The notes under the pieces: model-generated | Seen by the model: the letters and a program-made list of their open reading frames with translations, nothing else | Told to the model about the DNA's origin: nothing | Database searches by the model: none | Position numbers and translations under genes: made by a program | Shown here: positions 48,291 through 58,735 of the stretch, in pieces | Layout of the letters: every line of letters begins with the position of its first letter | Numbering within the stretch: the stretch's first letter is position 1 | Assembly (NCBI GenBank): GCA_027886175.1 | Contig: JAJNNQ010000009.1 | Coordinates: 19,069,501-19,133,500 of the forward strand | Source: Phylloscopus collybita | Lineage: Eukaryota > Chordata > Aves > Passeriformes > Phylloscopidae | Reading direction: 5' to 3' | Length of the DNA stretch: 64,000 bases

Positions 48291-48960
48291 ATGCTGGCTG
48301 TGGCCAATGACTGCTTTGTGTTTCAGGTGTTTTTCAAACCTTCCCCTAAAAATCTTCTCCCTAATTATTTCAGGCACTGAAGTGAGACTGGCAGGCCTGT
48401 AGTTTCTGGGGTCGTCTTTCTTGCCCTTCTTGAAAACTGGGACAACATTCACCACATTCTGTAGCCCTGGTTTGTGCCTGAGATGTTTTGGTTTTCTGAA
48501 TCTCTTTTCCCAGAGAGTTTTCTGTAAACAAGAGACATGTTTTTCTAACTGTAACCTTTGTTTACATTCTTTCCCTAGGAGGGACTTCTTCTTGATGTCC
48601 CTCTGGTTTGACCAATGTGGTTGAAGAAGTTTGTCTTTGTTTCATCAATCAAATTGTTCTGTGTAGAATAGTATAAAAAGGAAGAGATTCCCAGAAATAA
48701 ACAGTCATTTTCAGCCTTCTGAAGTCGGAGTCTGTGTCGTTGTGTTGTACAATAGCATCAACCTTCCAGTCAACTGGGACTTCTCCAGGCCAAGACTGCT
48801 TAAAAATTGTTGAGAGAGGCCTTCACATCTGCTATTATTTGTTCTCCTTCCTGGACTGTTGTCATCTGCAATCTTAATAATCCTACACTTTGTTTCACCT
48901 TTTAGGTACTGAATGAAACAGCGACTTCCTTGTGCACTTTCTTCTCCAAATGCAAACCCT
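48286..48960 (-). mobile_element. CR1 LINE, minus strand, RT region, interrupted by an LTR
   Basis: On the minus strand 48286-48441 covers the CR1 RT 0-2 region. The 57-residue stretch from 48455 leftwards includes VNVVPVFKKGKK, NYRPASLTSVPE and HSQHGF. 48753-48960 continues upstream on the same strand ('tcaaccttccagtcaactgg', 'tgttgagagaggccttcaca'). The two pieces are separated by a short LTR. The 48830-48960 part is less certainly CR1. The copy overlaps in content, but not orientation, with the CR1 on its left. Confidence 0.75.
48442..48752 (+). mobile_element. Compact solo LTR inserted in the minus-strand CR1
   Basis: About 310 bp lie between two CR1 pieces, with termini TGTAGCC and GTTGTACA. 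A TATAAAAAGG box at 48672 and an AATAAA at 48696-48701 lie only 24 bases apart, followed by about 50 bases to the end. This is the tight promoter/poly(A) arrangement of small alpha- or beta-like retroviral LTRs. No exact target duplication could be found, so the termini may be off by a few bases or one flank has changed. Confidence 0.68.
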
Positions 48961-49639
48961 TGCATAACCCCAACTAAATAATTCTTTGATTAAGAACTAC
49001 TTATAGCACTCTGAAAATATGGATTTTTACATAGGTTTGTACATATTTTATGATACCTTAATTTATATTATGTAGAATTTATTGGAGTTTGTGATCTGAA
49101 GGCTTAATCACTCAAAACTATACTGGGTCAAAGTTCAATGTATTGTTTAATCAATATCACCAATTTAAGACATTAGGGTGTTTGAGGCTCTCTATGAATA
49201 ATGTAAAAAGTCTCACCAGTTACACCTACTTTTTACACATCCAATTCTTCTGTTGGGAATTAATAAGCAGAATGGTAGGTTGGTTAAACTGGGACATGAG
49301 GAAGCTGTGAAAACTTTAACTGTAAATCCTTTCTGGACAGAAAGAAATTAAAAGAAGAGAATAATATATTTATACATTTCCATATATAAAGCTGTTATTT
49401 ATTCTAATGCAAAGTGTTTTATCACTTCTTTTCACAGTTGCATTTCTGGTGATCTGAAATTTATAATTTTTATTGGAATGACAGTTTTAGAACATGGATC
49501 TTAAACTCAGAACTGCTTTTTTTTCTAGAATAAGAGTAGGCAAATCTTATATTTCAATCAAAGCTGATCTTTCAGAAGATAACTGCTGAGCTGTAGAATT
49601 GATCTCATGCAATTAATCAGGGACTATTTACCTCAATGA
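48961..49639. other. Unique AT-rich DNA, no gene seen
   Basis: No repeat family or gene is recognised. Confidence 0.5.
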
Positions 49640-50430
49640 CCATTAAGTAGCTCAAATGAAGTAGAAATAATATATATAACATGTCTCCCTGTATTATATG
49701 TTCTATATTTCTTGCTAAAGACAGCCTAGAAAGATCTAGACCAAAACAAGGTGATGACTTATCCTTCCTCCATTCCCAATGCCTCTCCTTTCTACTGCAA
49801 ACTGAGCTGAAAAGCAGGGAAGGGGGACTGGGGGTTCATGGCCTGTCCATAAAAGTTTATTTCTGCCACTTCTTCCTCCTGGCCTGTTCCAGTATGGGTG
49901 GTCCATGGTCTTCCCTCCATGGACTGAAATGTCTGCTCTGGAATGCTTGTCTCCACAAGTTGTAGGGCAATCTCTGCTCCAATACCTGAAACACCTCCTC
50001 CCCTTCCTTATACTGTGATGTTGCTGCCTAGAGGGATGTTTCTCAAACTTTGCCTTTGTTATTGGTTTTTTTGGGGTTGTGTTTTGGTTTTACAGTTTTG
50101 TTTTGTTTTTGTTTTCTGGGTTCTTTTTTTTGTTTGGTTGGGGTTTTTTTGTTTGTGGGTGGTTGGTTTGTTTGTTTGGCTTTGTTTGGTTTGGTTTGGT
50201 TTTGTTTTTTCACTGCTAACTGCCTAGGTGGAATTTTGCTCTTTTTAAAATATGATTTCCAGAAGAACCAGAAGCTTCACTGACAGACTCGGTTGTGTCT
50301 TGAGTCCACTGCAAAGCTGGTTGGAATAGACAGGAGTAAGCATGATGCAGACCTTGACGTCTTCTTACATTGACATCTGTAAGCACATACCTCCAGCCCT
50401 GACACCACAGCTTTGCCATGTGTACCCAGT
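49640..50430 (-). mobile_element. Family B LTR fragment, minus strand, with internal GT tract
   Basis: 'gcctgttccagtatgggtgg', 'ccatggtcttccctccatgg' and 'tctgctctggaatgcttgtc' are inverse versions of the family B internal units. A GT-rich tract at 50060-50210 interrupts it, and sequence to the right may be its 5' part. Ends are approximate. Open frames of 77-94 codons follow the GT tract and are artefacts. Confidence 0.55.
50060..50210 (+). repeat. Low-complexity (TTTTG)n/(GGTTT)n tract
   Basis: About 150 bp of almost pure T and G, ending in a repeated GGTTT array. It matches the tract at 10657-10808 in composition and orientation. Confidence 0.85.
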
Positions 50431-52307
50431 ACAGGGAATGTTTAATAGGGTTGTGTTCTGCACTGTCAAACCTAGCTTTTAGAGTGATATTAGAAAATGG
50501 ATCTGCTAGTGTTTAACATTTATAATTTGCCTGTTTGAGATATGAGACATAGAAGTAGAGAAGAAATTAAAATTTTCTTTCCTGTGATCAGGTGTCTTCA
50601 TTCTGAACACATTGGGAATCATGAATCCCAAACATTTATGTTTCTCCATCCAAAATCAGCTGTCAGAAACCCAGTGAAGACTCCAAAATGCACAGTGCAA
50701 AAAGCTTAACATTTCCTGGTACTAACTTCAGGGACTCCCACTCAGCATTCAAGAACACTGGCTTGTCCTGAAGATGACTGAGACCTTTAAATAGTCCTTG
50801 GTGTAGAGGATGCACCAAGTGGCTCATTTTAATTTCATTAATTAAGATAATTTAAGATTTAAGTTACATACTATGATCACCTCAGCACTGAAAATTTTGG
50901 CAGTGGAAATAGATGATCTTTTTCAAAAGGCATCACGGAGAACATAGATGATTTTTTTTTCAATGGTGCAATTGTGTTGAAGCCCACATTCAAATATTAG
51001 ATTTAATTGTAACACTGCAGTAGCAGTCATATTAGAAAAGTTTTAACTTCTTGATACAGGTTTGTATTATAAGATAACTATTGTATTTAAATTACTGGTT
51101 GGTGAGTAAGCACTATTTAATAAGTAGTTCAATAGTCTTCATTAATAGTTGTTGAACTATTCTATGACTGGCACAAACAATAGCCTTCTTTATTAAAATT
51201 ATTTGTGGTTAATGAAATTTCAAAGTCATATTTCTGTTTCTATATATTGCAGACAATGTATTCTATATTAATTAAAGGCTTCCTGTGTGCCATTATCTTC
51301 AGAACATTTTCATAGTTACATTTACTGAGATTCTGGTTGCCCTGCAGTCTTCTGTCCTATTAAAGATTCTTCCTAAATAGGATTCTTCCTTACTTTCTTT
51401 TGTGCAAACAAACATTATTCAAGTTTAGATGGTTCAATGTACAGTATATGTGATAAGTAATTGTTTTTTTATTGAACTGCAGTTAAAGGCATTTTTGAAC
51501 CACATTTTGGCATTTGCTTATGATAATAAAATCTGAAGTCCCTTTTACTACCTTCAGTCTCTAAGTTTTCCTATACTTATATGGAACATACAAGCTTTTT
51601 TCATTCCAGTAGATCTGAAATATTCACCCTTAATTATCTTAAGGGAGAAAAAAAAAGCCTTTCTTCTGAAGTTCTATGTTACCACATACCCCTTAAGATA
51701 TGATCAGGCAGAAGCCTTTGACTTTTTTCCATATTTGCCAGCCCCAGGTCTCAAAGGATTGTAAGCTTTCAACTCCATTTAATTTCCTAATTACTATTTA
51801 GATAATTAAATTGCCCTTACTGTTCATGAGTGGCTCTGAGTAGGAATTACATAGCATTTATAAATGCAGTCAGTACTTTATTTTGAGAACCAGGATGATT
51901 CTATTCTGTCTGTTCATGTTTTAACAAAGCAAAGTGCTATGTTGGAAATGTTACTAATATTATATACAGCCCAGCAATCTAAGCTCAGTGTCCTGTGTAT
52001 GGTGAACTGATAAAATGGCATAATGTCCTTGTAAGTACAAAGTGCATCTGAGGGAGACTGTGATTATAACTTGTGTGAGACATTATATGAAATGAAGATG
52101 TGTATTAGTTAATTTTCTTACAAATTAAATCCCCTGTTTGTTCATAACAATATACTGAATTATATTTCAGTCTTATGTTGATAATTTATCGTTGTTAACA
52201 TCATGAATTAAATTTAGGTCTGCCACTACAGAAACTTTAATAATTTCTAATTGCTTTACATTTCAATTATTTTCTGTTTTTACCAACCAGAAAGTGTTAA
52301 ACACATT
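50431..52307. other. Unique AT-rich DNA, no gene seen
   Basis: No repeat family or gene is recognised. Confidence 0.5.
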
Positions 52308-52397
52308 AAAAAAAAAAAAAAGAAACCCAAAAAAAAAAAACCCACAAAAAAACACCCAAAAACCACAAACAAAACAAAACAAAACAAAACAAAACCC
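52308..52397 (-). repeat. Low-complexity A-run and (AAAAC)n tract
   Basis: A 13-base A run, mixed A/C sequence and five consecutive AAAAC units. On the complementary strand this is (GTTTT)n, like the tracts at 10.7 and 50.1 kb but in the opposite orientation. The Lys-rich open frame across it is an artefact. Confidence 0.9.
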
Positions 52398-52483
52398 AGC
52401 AAAAATATTCCAATCACAAAGATTCAGGTAAAATAAGAGCAGTACTGTGTGGTAAATAGAAAAATTGAGAACATGGAAGAAAG

Positions 52484-52618
52484 ATGGAGGGAATTAGAGT
52501 TATCAATGAAGATATTCCTCCTCTCAGGGCTCTTAACAGACGTAACATAGCAGATGAGCTGCAGCTCCTACCACCTCCACTCAGTTTTTCCATCCCAATG
52601 ACTAACAGCTGTCCTGAG
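52484..52618 (+). CDS. Candidate coding exon ending in a strong splice donor
   Basis: An ATG in good Kozak context (A at -3, G at +4) opens 45 codons that end exactly at GAG|GTAAGT, a near-ideal splice donor at 52619. The peptide includes DIPPLRALNRRNIADELQLL (residues 10-29), a Pro-rich turn and SFSIPMTNSCPE. Its amino-acid mix is less AT-biased than that of neighbouring random frames. I do not recognise the family. There is no pyrimidine tract just upstream, so if real it would be a first coding exon rather than an internal one. An in-phase acceptor lies at 53998. A stop-free stretch this short arises often by chance, so support is weak. Confidence 0.22.
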
Positions 52619-52668
52619 GTAAGTACATTCGATACGCTTACAAATGAGAGAGATCCAGCATCACCTTA

Positions 52669-53429
52669 GTTTTGAGTCTGTCATACAGAAGTTAAACAAA
52701 CTGAAGTCATTTTAACATAAGATAAAGGATGAAGACTGTGGTGATTCTACTTATTAACAAGCAAATCAGGGATCTATCCCTCTGGGGAGGCAACACTGGT
52801 CAGGAGGGCATGGAGGAGTGCTAAGGGCAGCAGCTTTAGCCGCTCGATTTTAATCCACTGCTCCATGCCTGTCAGTGGTCTCAATTAGCCTAACCACATT
52901 CCTTGTGTGCTTTTAAGAGTCCCACACCTTAAACAAAATGCATGCCTGCTTCTGCTTGGCTCCCTTACAATTATTTATAGACCTCAAAGACCATAGAAAT
53001 AATTTTGTCTTCTCTAATATTAAGCAGATGATTGTAAGTAGAGGTGTATGTTCACACATATAAACATTCTGTGCATTTTTTTCTCATGTTGTTTAAGGGT
53101 GATAGATATAAAAATATTTTCCTAGAATTTCAGTAGCCTATAGGGTGAAGGTAAAATATATGTTAAGAAACTGTCTACGATATTTTATGTCAAAAAACAG
53201 ATGATGTAAAGAGTTTTTAACTCAACCGAACAAATAGGTTTTGCAAGAGAAATTTGATTAATTATGTTTTCAAAGCATCAGTGTTCCATAACAAAATAAA
53301 GAACTAGCTTGTGGTTTCCTTTTCCATTTCTCCCAAAAGAATGATGTGATTGGATTGCACCAGCTATTAAGTGGTTGAAAACAGCCGACAATGTTGCATT
53401 CAACATAAAATAAAGTGTTTCAATAACAA
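52669..53429. other. Unique DNA (candidate intron), nothing recognised
   Basis: No repeat or gene is seen. If the candidate exons on either side are real, this is intron. Confidence 0.45.
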
Positions 53430-53700
53430 GGGCTGCAGGGCATTCTGTAAGGAAGGAGGATATGAGTCACTTTGTGCCATTCCTGCATGCAGGAGTAGGA
53501 CCTTCCCTGAGGGGTTGCAGCCCATGGATGATCCTCATTAGAGCAGAGAACCAAAAGGAAGTAAGGAGCAGGTGAGGAAAACAAGTAAGAGGCAAGGAGT
53601 AGCAGAAATCTTTGTGGTATGGCCTCAGTCTCCTGCACCATCTGTTGCCATGTCACCAAGGTGGGACTTTGTATATGTGACAAAAGCAAGGGGAGTTTAG
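53430..53700 (+). mobile_element. Family B-like LTR fragment, plus strand
   Basis: 'tgaggggttgcagcccatgg' followed by 'ttagagcagagaacc' and 'aaggagcaggtgaggaaaac' resembles the repeated units of the family B LTRs. Both termini are missing. The minus-strand 89-codon frame is an artefact. Confidence 0.5.
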
Positions 53701-53998
53701 ACTAGGAAGAGAAGAGGAGGAGTGTGGGATTATGCCTTTTGCTTTTCTTGTGGCAAGTTACTTGTATGAAAACAAAAGTCAATAACATATGGCAGTAAGA
53801 CCAACAGAAAAAAATAAGTACAGGTCATATTTCTGGGTGTATTATTTCATCCTTATTAAGATCAAAGGAAAACCTCTAATCTATTTCAGCAGGATTGAGT
53901 TTTCTGTAGGCAGAGCTTGTCACAAACACATAAAAAATACTGTGTTACCTAGATTTACAATCTTTCTACATAAGCTTCTTTCTTATTCTTTTTTATAG

Positions 53999-54061
53999 CT
54001 GATGGAAAGAGTGCCTACAGAAGTCAAAACGAAATTAGTCAAAGAAACAAGATTTTATTAG
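53999..54061 (+). CDS. Candidate terminal exon after a strong acceptor
   Basis: A pyrimidine tract (53975-53994) followed by ATAG makes a good splice acceptor at 53997-53998. In the phase set by the donor at 52619, the downstream sequence reads LMERVPTEVKTKLVKETRFY and stops at TAG (54059-54061), giving a 65-residue joined product. A second phase is also open for about 30 codons, so the reading frame is not settled. I recognise no homologue. This is a low-confidence entry kept because its acceptor and the upstream donor are both strong and in phase. Confidence 0.15.
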   Translation: MMERVPTEVKTKLVKETRFY

Positions 54062-55659
54062 CAGGTGCAGATTTCTTTCAGAGATATAAATATTAAAAAA
54101 TATAGATCTTCTTGTTTGGAGAAATAATCATGAGCAATGATTTGAATTTTGAAAATTTTTGAATGAAAATTGAATGAAAAAAACCCAACAGTTCAAAACA
54201 TAGATCATCAAAAACTATCCATTGTCAATGTTAGAAAAAAAAATTCCAACACATAATTATAGTGAATAAATTTATTACTTTCCACATTTGGTAAAAGAGG
54301 AGGTACAAATTTGTGATATTTAAAATGTCAAAACATTTAGAAACCTTGGATATATTATTTCAACTGAAAGTTGAAATATGTGAAGCACACTTTTGAAATA
54401 CATGTATGTGAAATGTGTGGTTGAAATAATGTTAAGTGTCAGGGACTGAAAATGGTATTTGATTATCTATGATGGTTTTGCATATACAGAAGTCATTCTG
54501 TAACAGATAGAATAGTGCTAATGCAGAGGTTGAGTGTGGAACAGAATATCAGATCAACTTTCTTGTCCAAAAATAAAATTTCTCATTGTAATCTACTGAG
54601 CAGTAACTTGAAAACAGTGAAAATTTGACATTGGGATCCCAGTGCTAGGTTGCAAAGAAAATTAATTCAGTATCAGCTAACCCATGCCAACTCAAAGTTG
54701 TTTAACAAAGTGTGATCTGTTAATAGGAATGTTTGGTGTTGAATCAGCTATTATCAGGATGCTGTACTCCTACTAACACTACCTTGTGTTTTCTGTTTTC
54801 TTGAAGCTGGTCCAAAACTGCTTTAACTTTCAGATGCTTTAATATAACAGTTATGTGACTGCAACAGATTGAAACAAATCCATATCACTGCATGAACAGT
54901 TTTAAATTCAATACTATGATCCTAGAACCATATTTGAGGAGCTTCACCAAAATCTATAGTCAAGAAGAGATGATAACAGCTGTTAGTGATAATCTTTTTT
55001 TTTACAGCTAAAAGCAGTGTGTCATTGCCCATCTCCCACTTTTTACTCCTTAAACACTTATCTAAAAGTCTTCTTGTTCTTGATACTAAAAATCAAGATT
55101 TAACTCTTCTGTTTGATGTAGAGCAGTTATATCCAAAGAAAACCTTTCCTTTCACAGACCTGCAACCTGCAGTCTTGAGAATATAGTTATTATATATTGT
55201 GTTACATTACACTATATTTACATTAGGTTTCATTATATTGTGCTATATTACAGTATGTTATATTCTTATAAGCTTTGTTTATATTTCATTTTGTTATGTT
55301 TTATTTTATTCTTTTTTAGTAAATTATTTCACGTACGGTGTCAGTATGGTAATATTTGCTTGGGCAAAAAAATCAAAAAAAGAATATCAATGACCAAGAA
55401 CAAGTGGCATTAGTATAAAATATAAAATAATTATTACACAATTTCTGTATTAGAAACAAAAATAAAGCTCATCTTGTAGTAAGAGCACTGTGTTTCTTTT
55501 CATTTGAAATGTGTTATTTAATGAATGATAAAACATTGTCCATTCTGTGTTCAAGGAAAAAAAATTGATAAAAAAACCAAACCATTGATTGTTTTCAAAT
55601 ATGTGAATGCACGTATTCACACATATGTTTATATGAGTATATGTATATATGTATGCATT
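54062..55659. other. Unique AT-rich DNA, TA-rich patch at 55190-55320
   Basis: No repeat family or gene is recognised. A TTACATTATA-like patch near 55190-55320 is low complexity. Confidence 0.5.
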
Positions 55660-55813
55660 TTGTTTAACATATGGTGCAAATAATGCCAAGGTTGCGGATT
55701 TGATCCCAGTTTAGGCCATTACAACTTAAAAGTTGGACTGATTGATCCTTGTGACTCCCTTTCCCCAGACTGTTCTCTCAGAATATTCTGTGGTTCTGTG
55801 TGATTCTGTAATT
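55660..55813 (+). mobile_element. tRNA-derived SINE with CR1 tail (TguSINE1-like)
   Basis: The left part reads 'taatgccaaggttgcggatt' followed by 'tgatccc'. It contains a Pol III B-box-like GGATTTGATCC (55696-55706, cf. GGTTCGAATCC), as in the 3' half of a tRNA. The right part, 'agttggactgattgatcctt' through 'ctcagaatattctgtggttc' to 'tgattctgta', is a CR1 3' tail. A tRNA head fused to a CR1 tail is the architecture of TguSINE1, a passerine SINE mobilised by CR1. The A box is degraded ('tgtttaacatatggtgc'), so it is probably inactive. No target duplication was found. Confidence 0.8.
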
Positions 55814-58024
55814 TTCCATGGTGTTTTTTGAAGTTACTTGTATTAGTAAAAATCCTTATTACCATATCCAAAAAAAGTCACATGAAAAGCTGGAGCAGAA
55901 TGAGGTAATAATACATCTACATCAAACATCAGAGTGAAATACCAATTTTACGTATATAACATTTTGAAAATAATTTCTGTAAATGAAAAAGCCAGCGTAC
56001 AGCATCACACACAGTTTGAGGTGGCTATTGCTATGGTAGCTGTCAAACATATCATAAATGGAAGTATAAGCTATCTGTACTAGTCCTCTGTTATCTGCCT
56101 AAAGTATAGGAGGACAACATCAAACAGAAAATTAACTGAATTTTGGATTGTTTTCAAGATGTTTTAGTTATGTTCTCAGACTGCACTAAAAAACTTTATC
56201 TTTTGGAATTCATATTTTGATTGATTTTCAGATGCAATCCGGTCAAAATGATTTCAAAATCTATGGAACCTTCCTATTTATTTCAGTGAATTTGAACCAG
56301 ATCCATGTTTGACATCATTGTTTAAGATGATTAAAACTAATTTTAAAACAGGAAGAGTAATTAAAAAACCTCATAAGAATTAAGAAATATTGCCATCTTT
56401 TCAAAGAGTAGTGCAAAGAAACCAACCCATTCCCTCATAATATAAATAGCAATATGCTGTTATGGAAGCACAAGGGGATGTTTCATTTGTAATTCAGGAA
56501 CAGCGTGTCATTACAATTGACACACTAAGTCCAAAGAGTGCCAGCTATATTCATATTTATGCTCATATATATTACTTTCCTTCTGGCCAGTTCAGATGTA
56601 GTTAGAGCAATTATGACAAAGATAAGTGGTGAGAACAGTTATCTTACAGAAAATATGGTCATTTTTGTCACCTTTTGTCACATATATATTGTGATAAAGT
56701 TCAGATTTTTGTTTTTTCATTAAGTTTTACTATGTTCTAGAAATAAAATCTTTCAGTTAAACTTCAGTAAACTATAATCACATGTTTTAATTGGTGGTTT
56801 CTTAAGTAAGAAAAATCATTAGATTAGTTAACTAAGATAGAGATACTGATATAGTTTTTCAGTGAAACCTGAATTCATTGAGTTAGAGATTCCCCTATTA
56901 TTACTTTAGAAGATACCAGCACTGTAACACAAACATGAATAAAATTATCAAAACTTGTTCCATGGGATGTTATTACTGGTAGCTGAAGATAGTAAAATGA
57001 ATTGCAAAGTTTTAATTATAAAGTGTAAAAAGAACATGTTTAGAACTATGTAGTTTTACAGGGTGTGAGGGGGTGTGGTTGTATTTCTGTTTAATTTTCT
57101 TTCAGCTTTAATGCGTGTTTAGTTATGTACAGATATATATATATTTATTTATTACATATATATACAGGAAAATTCTATTACCAAGAGATGAAGTGTATAT
57201 TGAATATGATATCAAAAAACTTAACACTGAACTGAGTAAAATTAATTTTTAAAAAGTAGTTTTAATAAAACCAAAACCAGAAAAATGGGAAGGAAAATAA
57301 AGGACTCTAGTAAGCTATCTGAGTTGGTAATTCACAAGAAACAAGAACACCATTAGAAAATATTGCTACAGAATATGCTGTACTTTCTGACCTAAAGCCA
57401 AGTTTAGTAACAAGTGTTACCACAAAGCACAAACTATAGGAAACATGAAAATCTGATTTAAGGATGAAAAATACTCCTACTCAATAAAAAATGCTTTAAA
57501 AGTAGTGGCAACATCTGTGATCCATTTTTAACAAAAAATTTAAGAAGTGTGACTACAAGGTCACAATATTGCCTGATCCCATAAGTTATTTTAAATTAAT
57601 TTCATTTTTCTGCTTTGATTTCTTTAATAATTAACTAGGAATCATCTCCTTGACTTCACTGTGTCACTCCCATGTTAGCAAATCTCTGTAATGATTCAGC
57701 ATGAAGCTGAAGTGGAGAACAAGTATATGTTGCGCAGGGCACAGTTACTATTTTGGGTCCAGGAGTTCTGTGATTGCTTTAGAAAAGCGATGCATATAAG
57801 GGTTTCGTCTCATCAGGTCCCCTTTACTTAAATTTAGTTCTGCAGTCGCAGCTCAGCAACACTTGCATCATTTCCCTGTCTGAATCCTGTGAAACTTAGC
57901 CCAGTGGTCTCTCATAGATAGATGCACAAAAGACCATAAGCTAAAAGACCAATAAAACAATCCAGCTACAAGGAAAAAAATTGGTTATCTTTGTTCATGA
58001 AATTCCACAAGTACAAAAGACAAG
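55814..58024. other. Unique AT-rich DNA, no gene seen
   Basis: No repeat family or gene is recognised. A (TA)n run lies near 57133-57165. Confidence 0.5.
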
Positions 58025-58735
58025 TCCCACACTTGTGAAGAAAGACCTTCCATTGAGTATTGGAGGCTGGGACTTCACTAGCAGGGAAGAAATTCAGCTG
58101 AGAAAGATCTGGCAGCACTGCTAGACAGCAAGCTGGGCATCACCAAGTAGCGTAAGACCAAGAACCTCCTGAGTTCTAAGTTCTAAAACTAAGAAGTGGA
58201 TGACTAAGAAGTCAAAGGGAGGGGATTATACCTTTCTTTTCAGCACTTGTGACACTTTATCTGGAGTCCTGTGTAAAATTTTGGACCTCTCAGTCAGTCA
58301 AAGTCATTGGTTAATTGGAGCTAGTTCAGGCAGAGTCAGCAGTGCGGTCAGGAGCTGGAGAACTTTTACTGTGAAAAGAGACTGAAGGAGCTGAAGGATC
58401 TGGAACGAGTCAGACTGGAGAAGAGGTGGCTCTAACCTCCTAGATGATGATGAGGTCATCATGACAATGGAGCTGTTCACAGTGCTGTGGTGGTAGGACA
58501 AGGTACAATAGATATAAACCGAAATGAGAGGACCTTTTTCTGCAAGTGGAGAGTCAAGCAGTGAAACAGGCTGTGCAGACATGTGAAATCTCCATCTTTG
58601 GTGTTTTTAAGAACCAGCTGGATTAAAGTTTGAGTTACCTGGTTTGACCTCAGATGTAACCCTGTCCTGCACAAGAAGTTGGATTTTCAACATCCTGATG
58701 ACCCCCATAAACTGAACTATCCTGTGATCCTAAGG
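58025..58735 (+). mobile_element. Old CR1 LINE, plus strand, 3' part
   Basis: 'ctagacagcaagctgggcat', 'tttatctggagtcctgtgta', 'cagactggagaagaggtggc' and a tail 'ctgaactatcctgtgatcct' follow the order of CR1 ORF2 C-terminus to 3' UTR. Many indels and a duplicated 'gttctaa' near 58177 mark it as an old copy. Confidence 0.85.

Noticed and set aside
48286..48441. 5' inversion of a single CR1 by twin priming
   Set aside because: The inverted piece repeats the same RT segment found in the plus-strand copy, with different sequence, which a single inverted element would not do.
52251..52436. Lys-rich 61-codon open frame
   Set aside because: It is a translation of the (A)n/(AAAAC)n simple repeat.
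55691..55707. tRNA gene
   Set aside because: Only a B-box-like half is recognisable and it runs straight into a CR1 tail. There is no cloverleaf, so it is a SINE.
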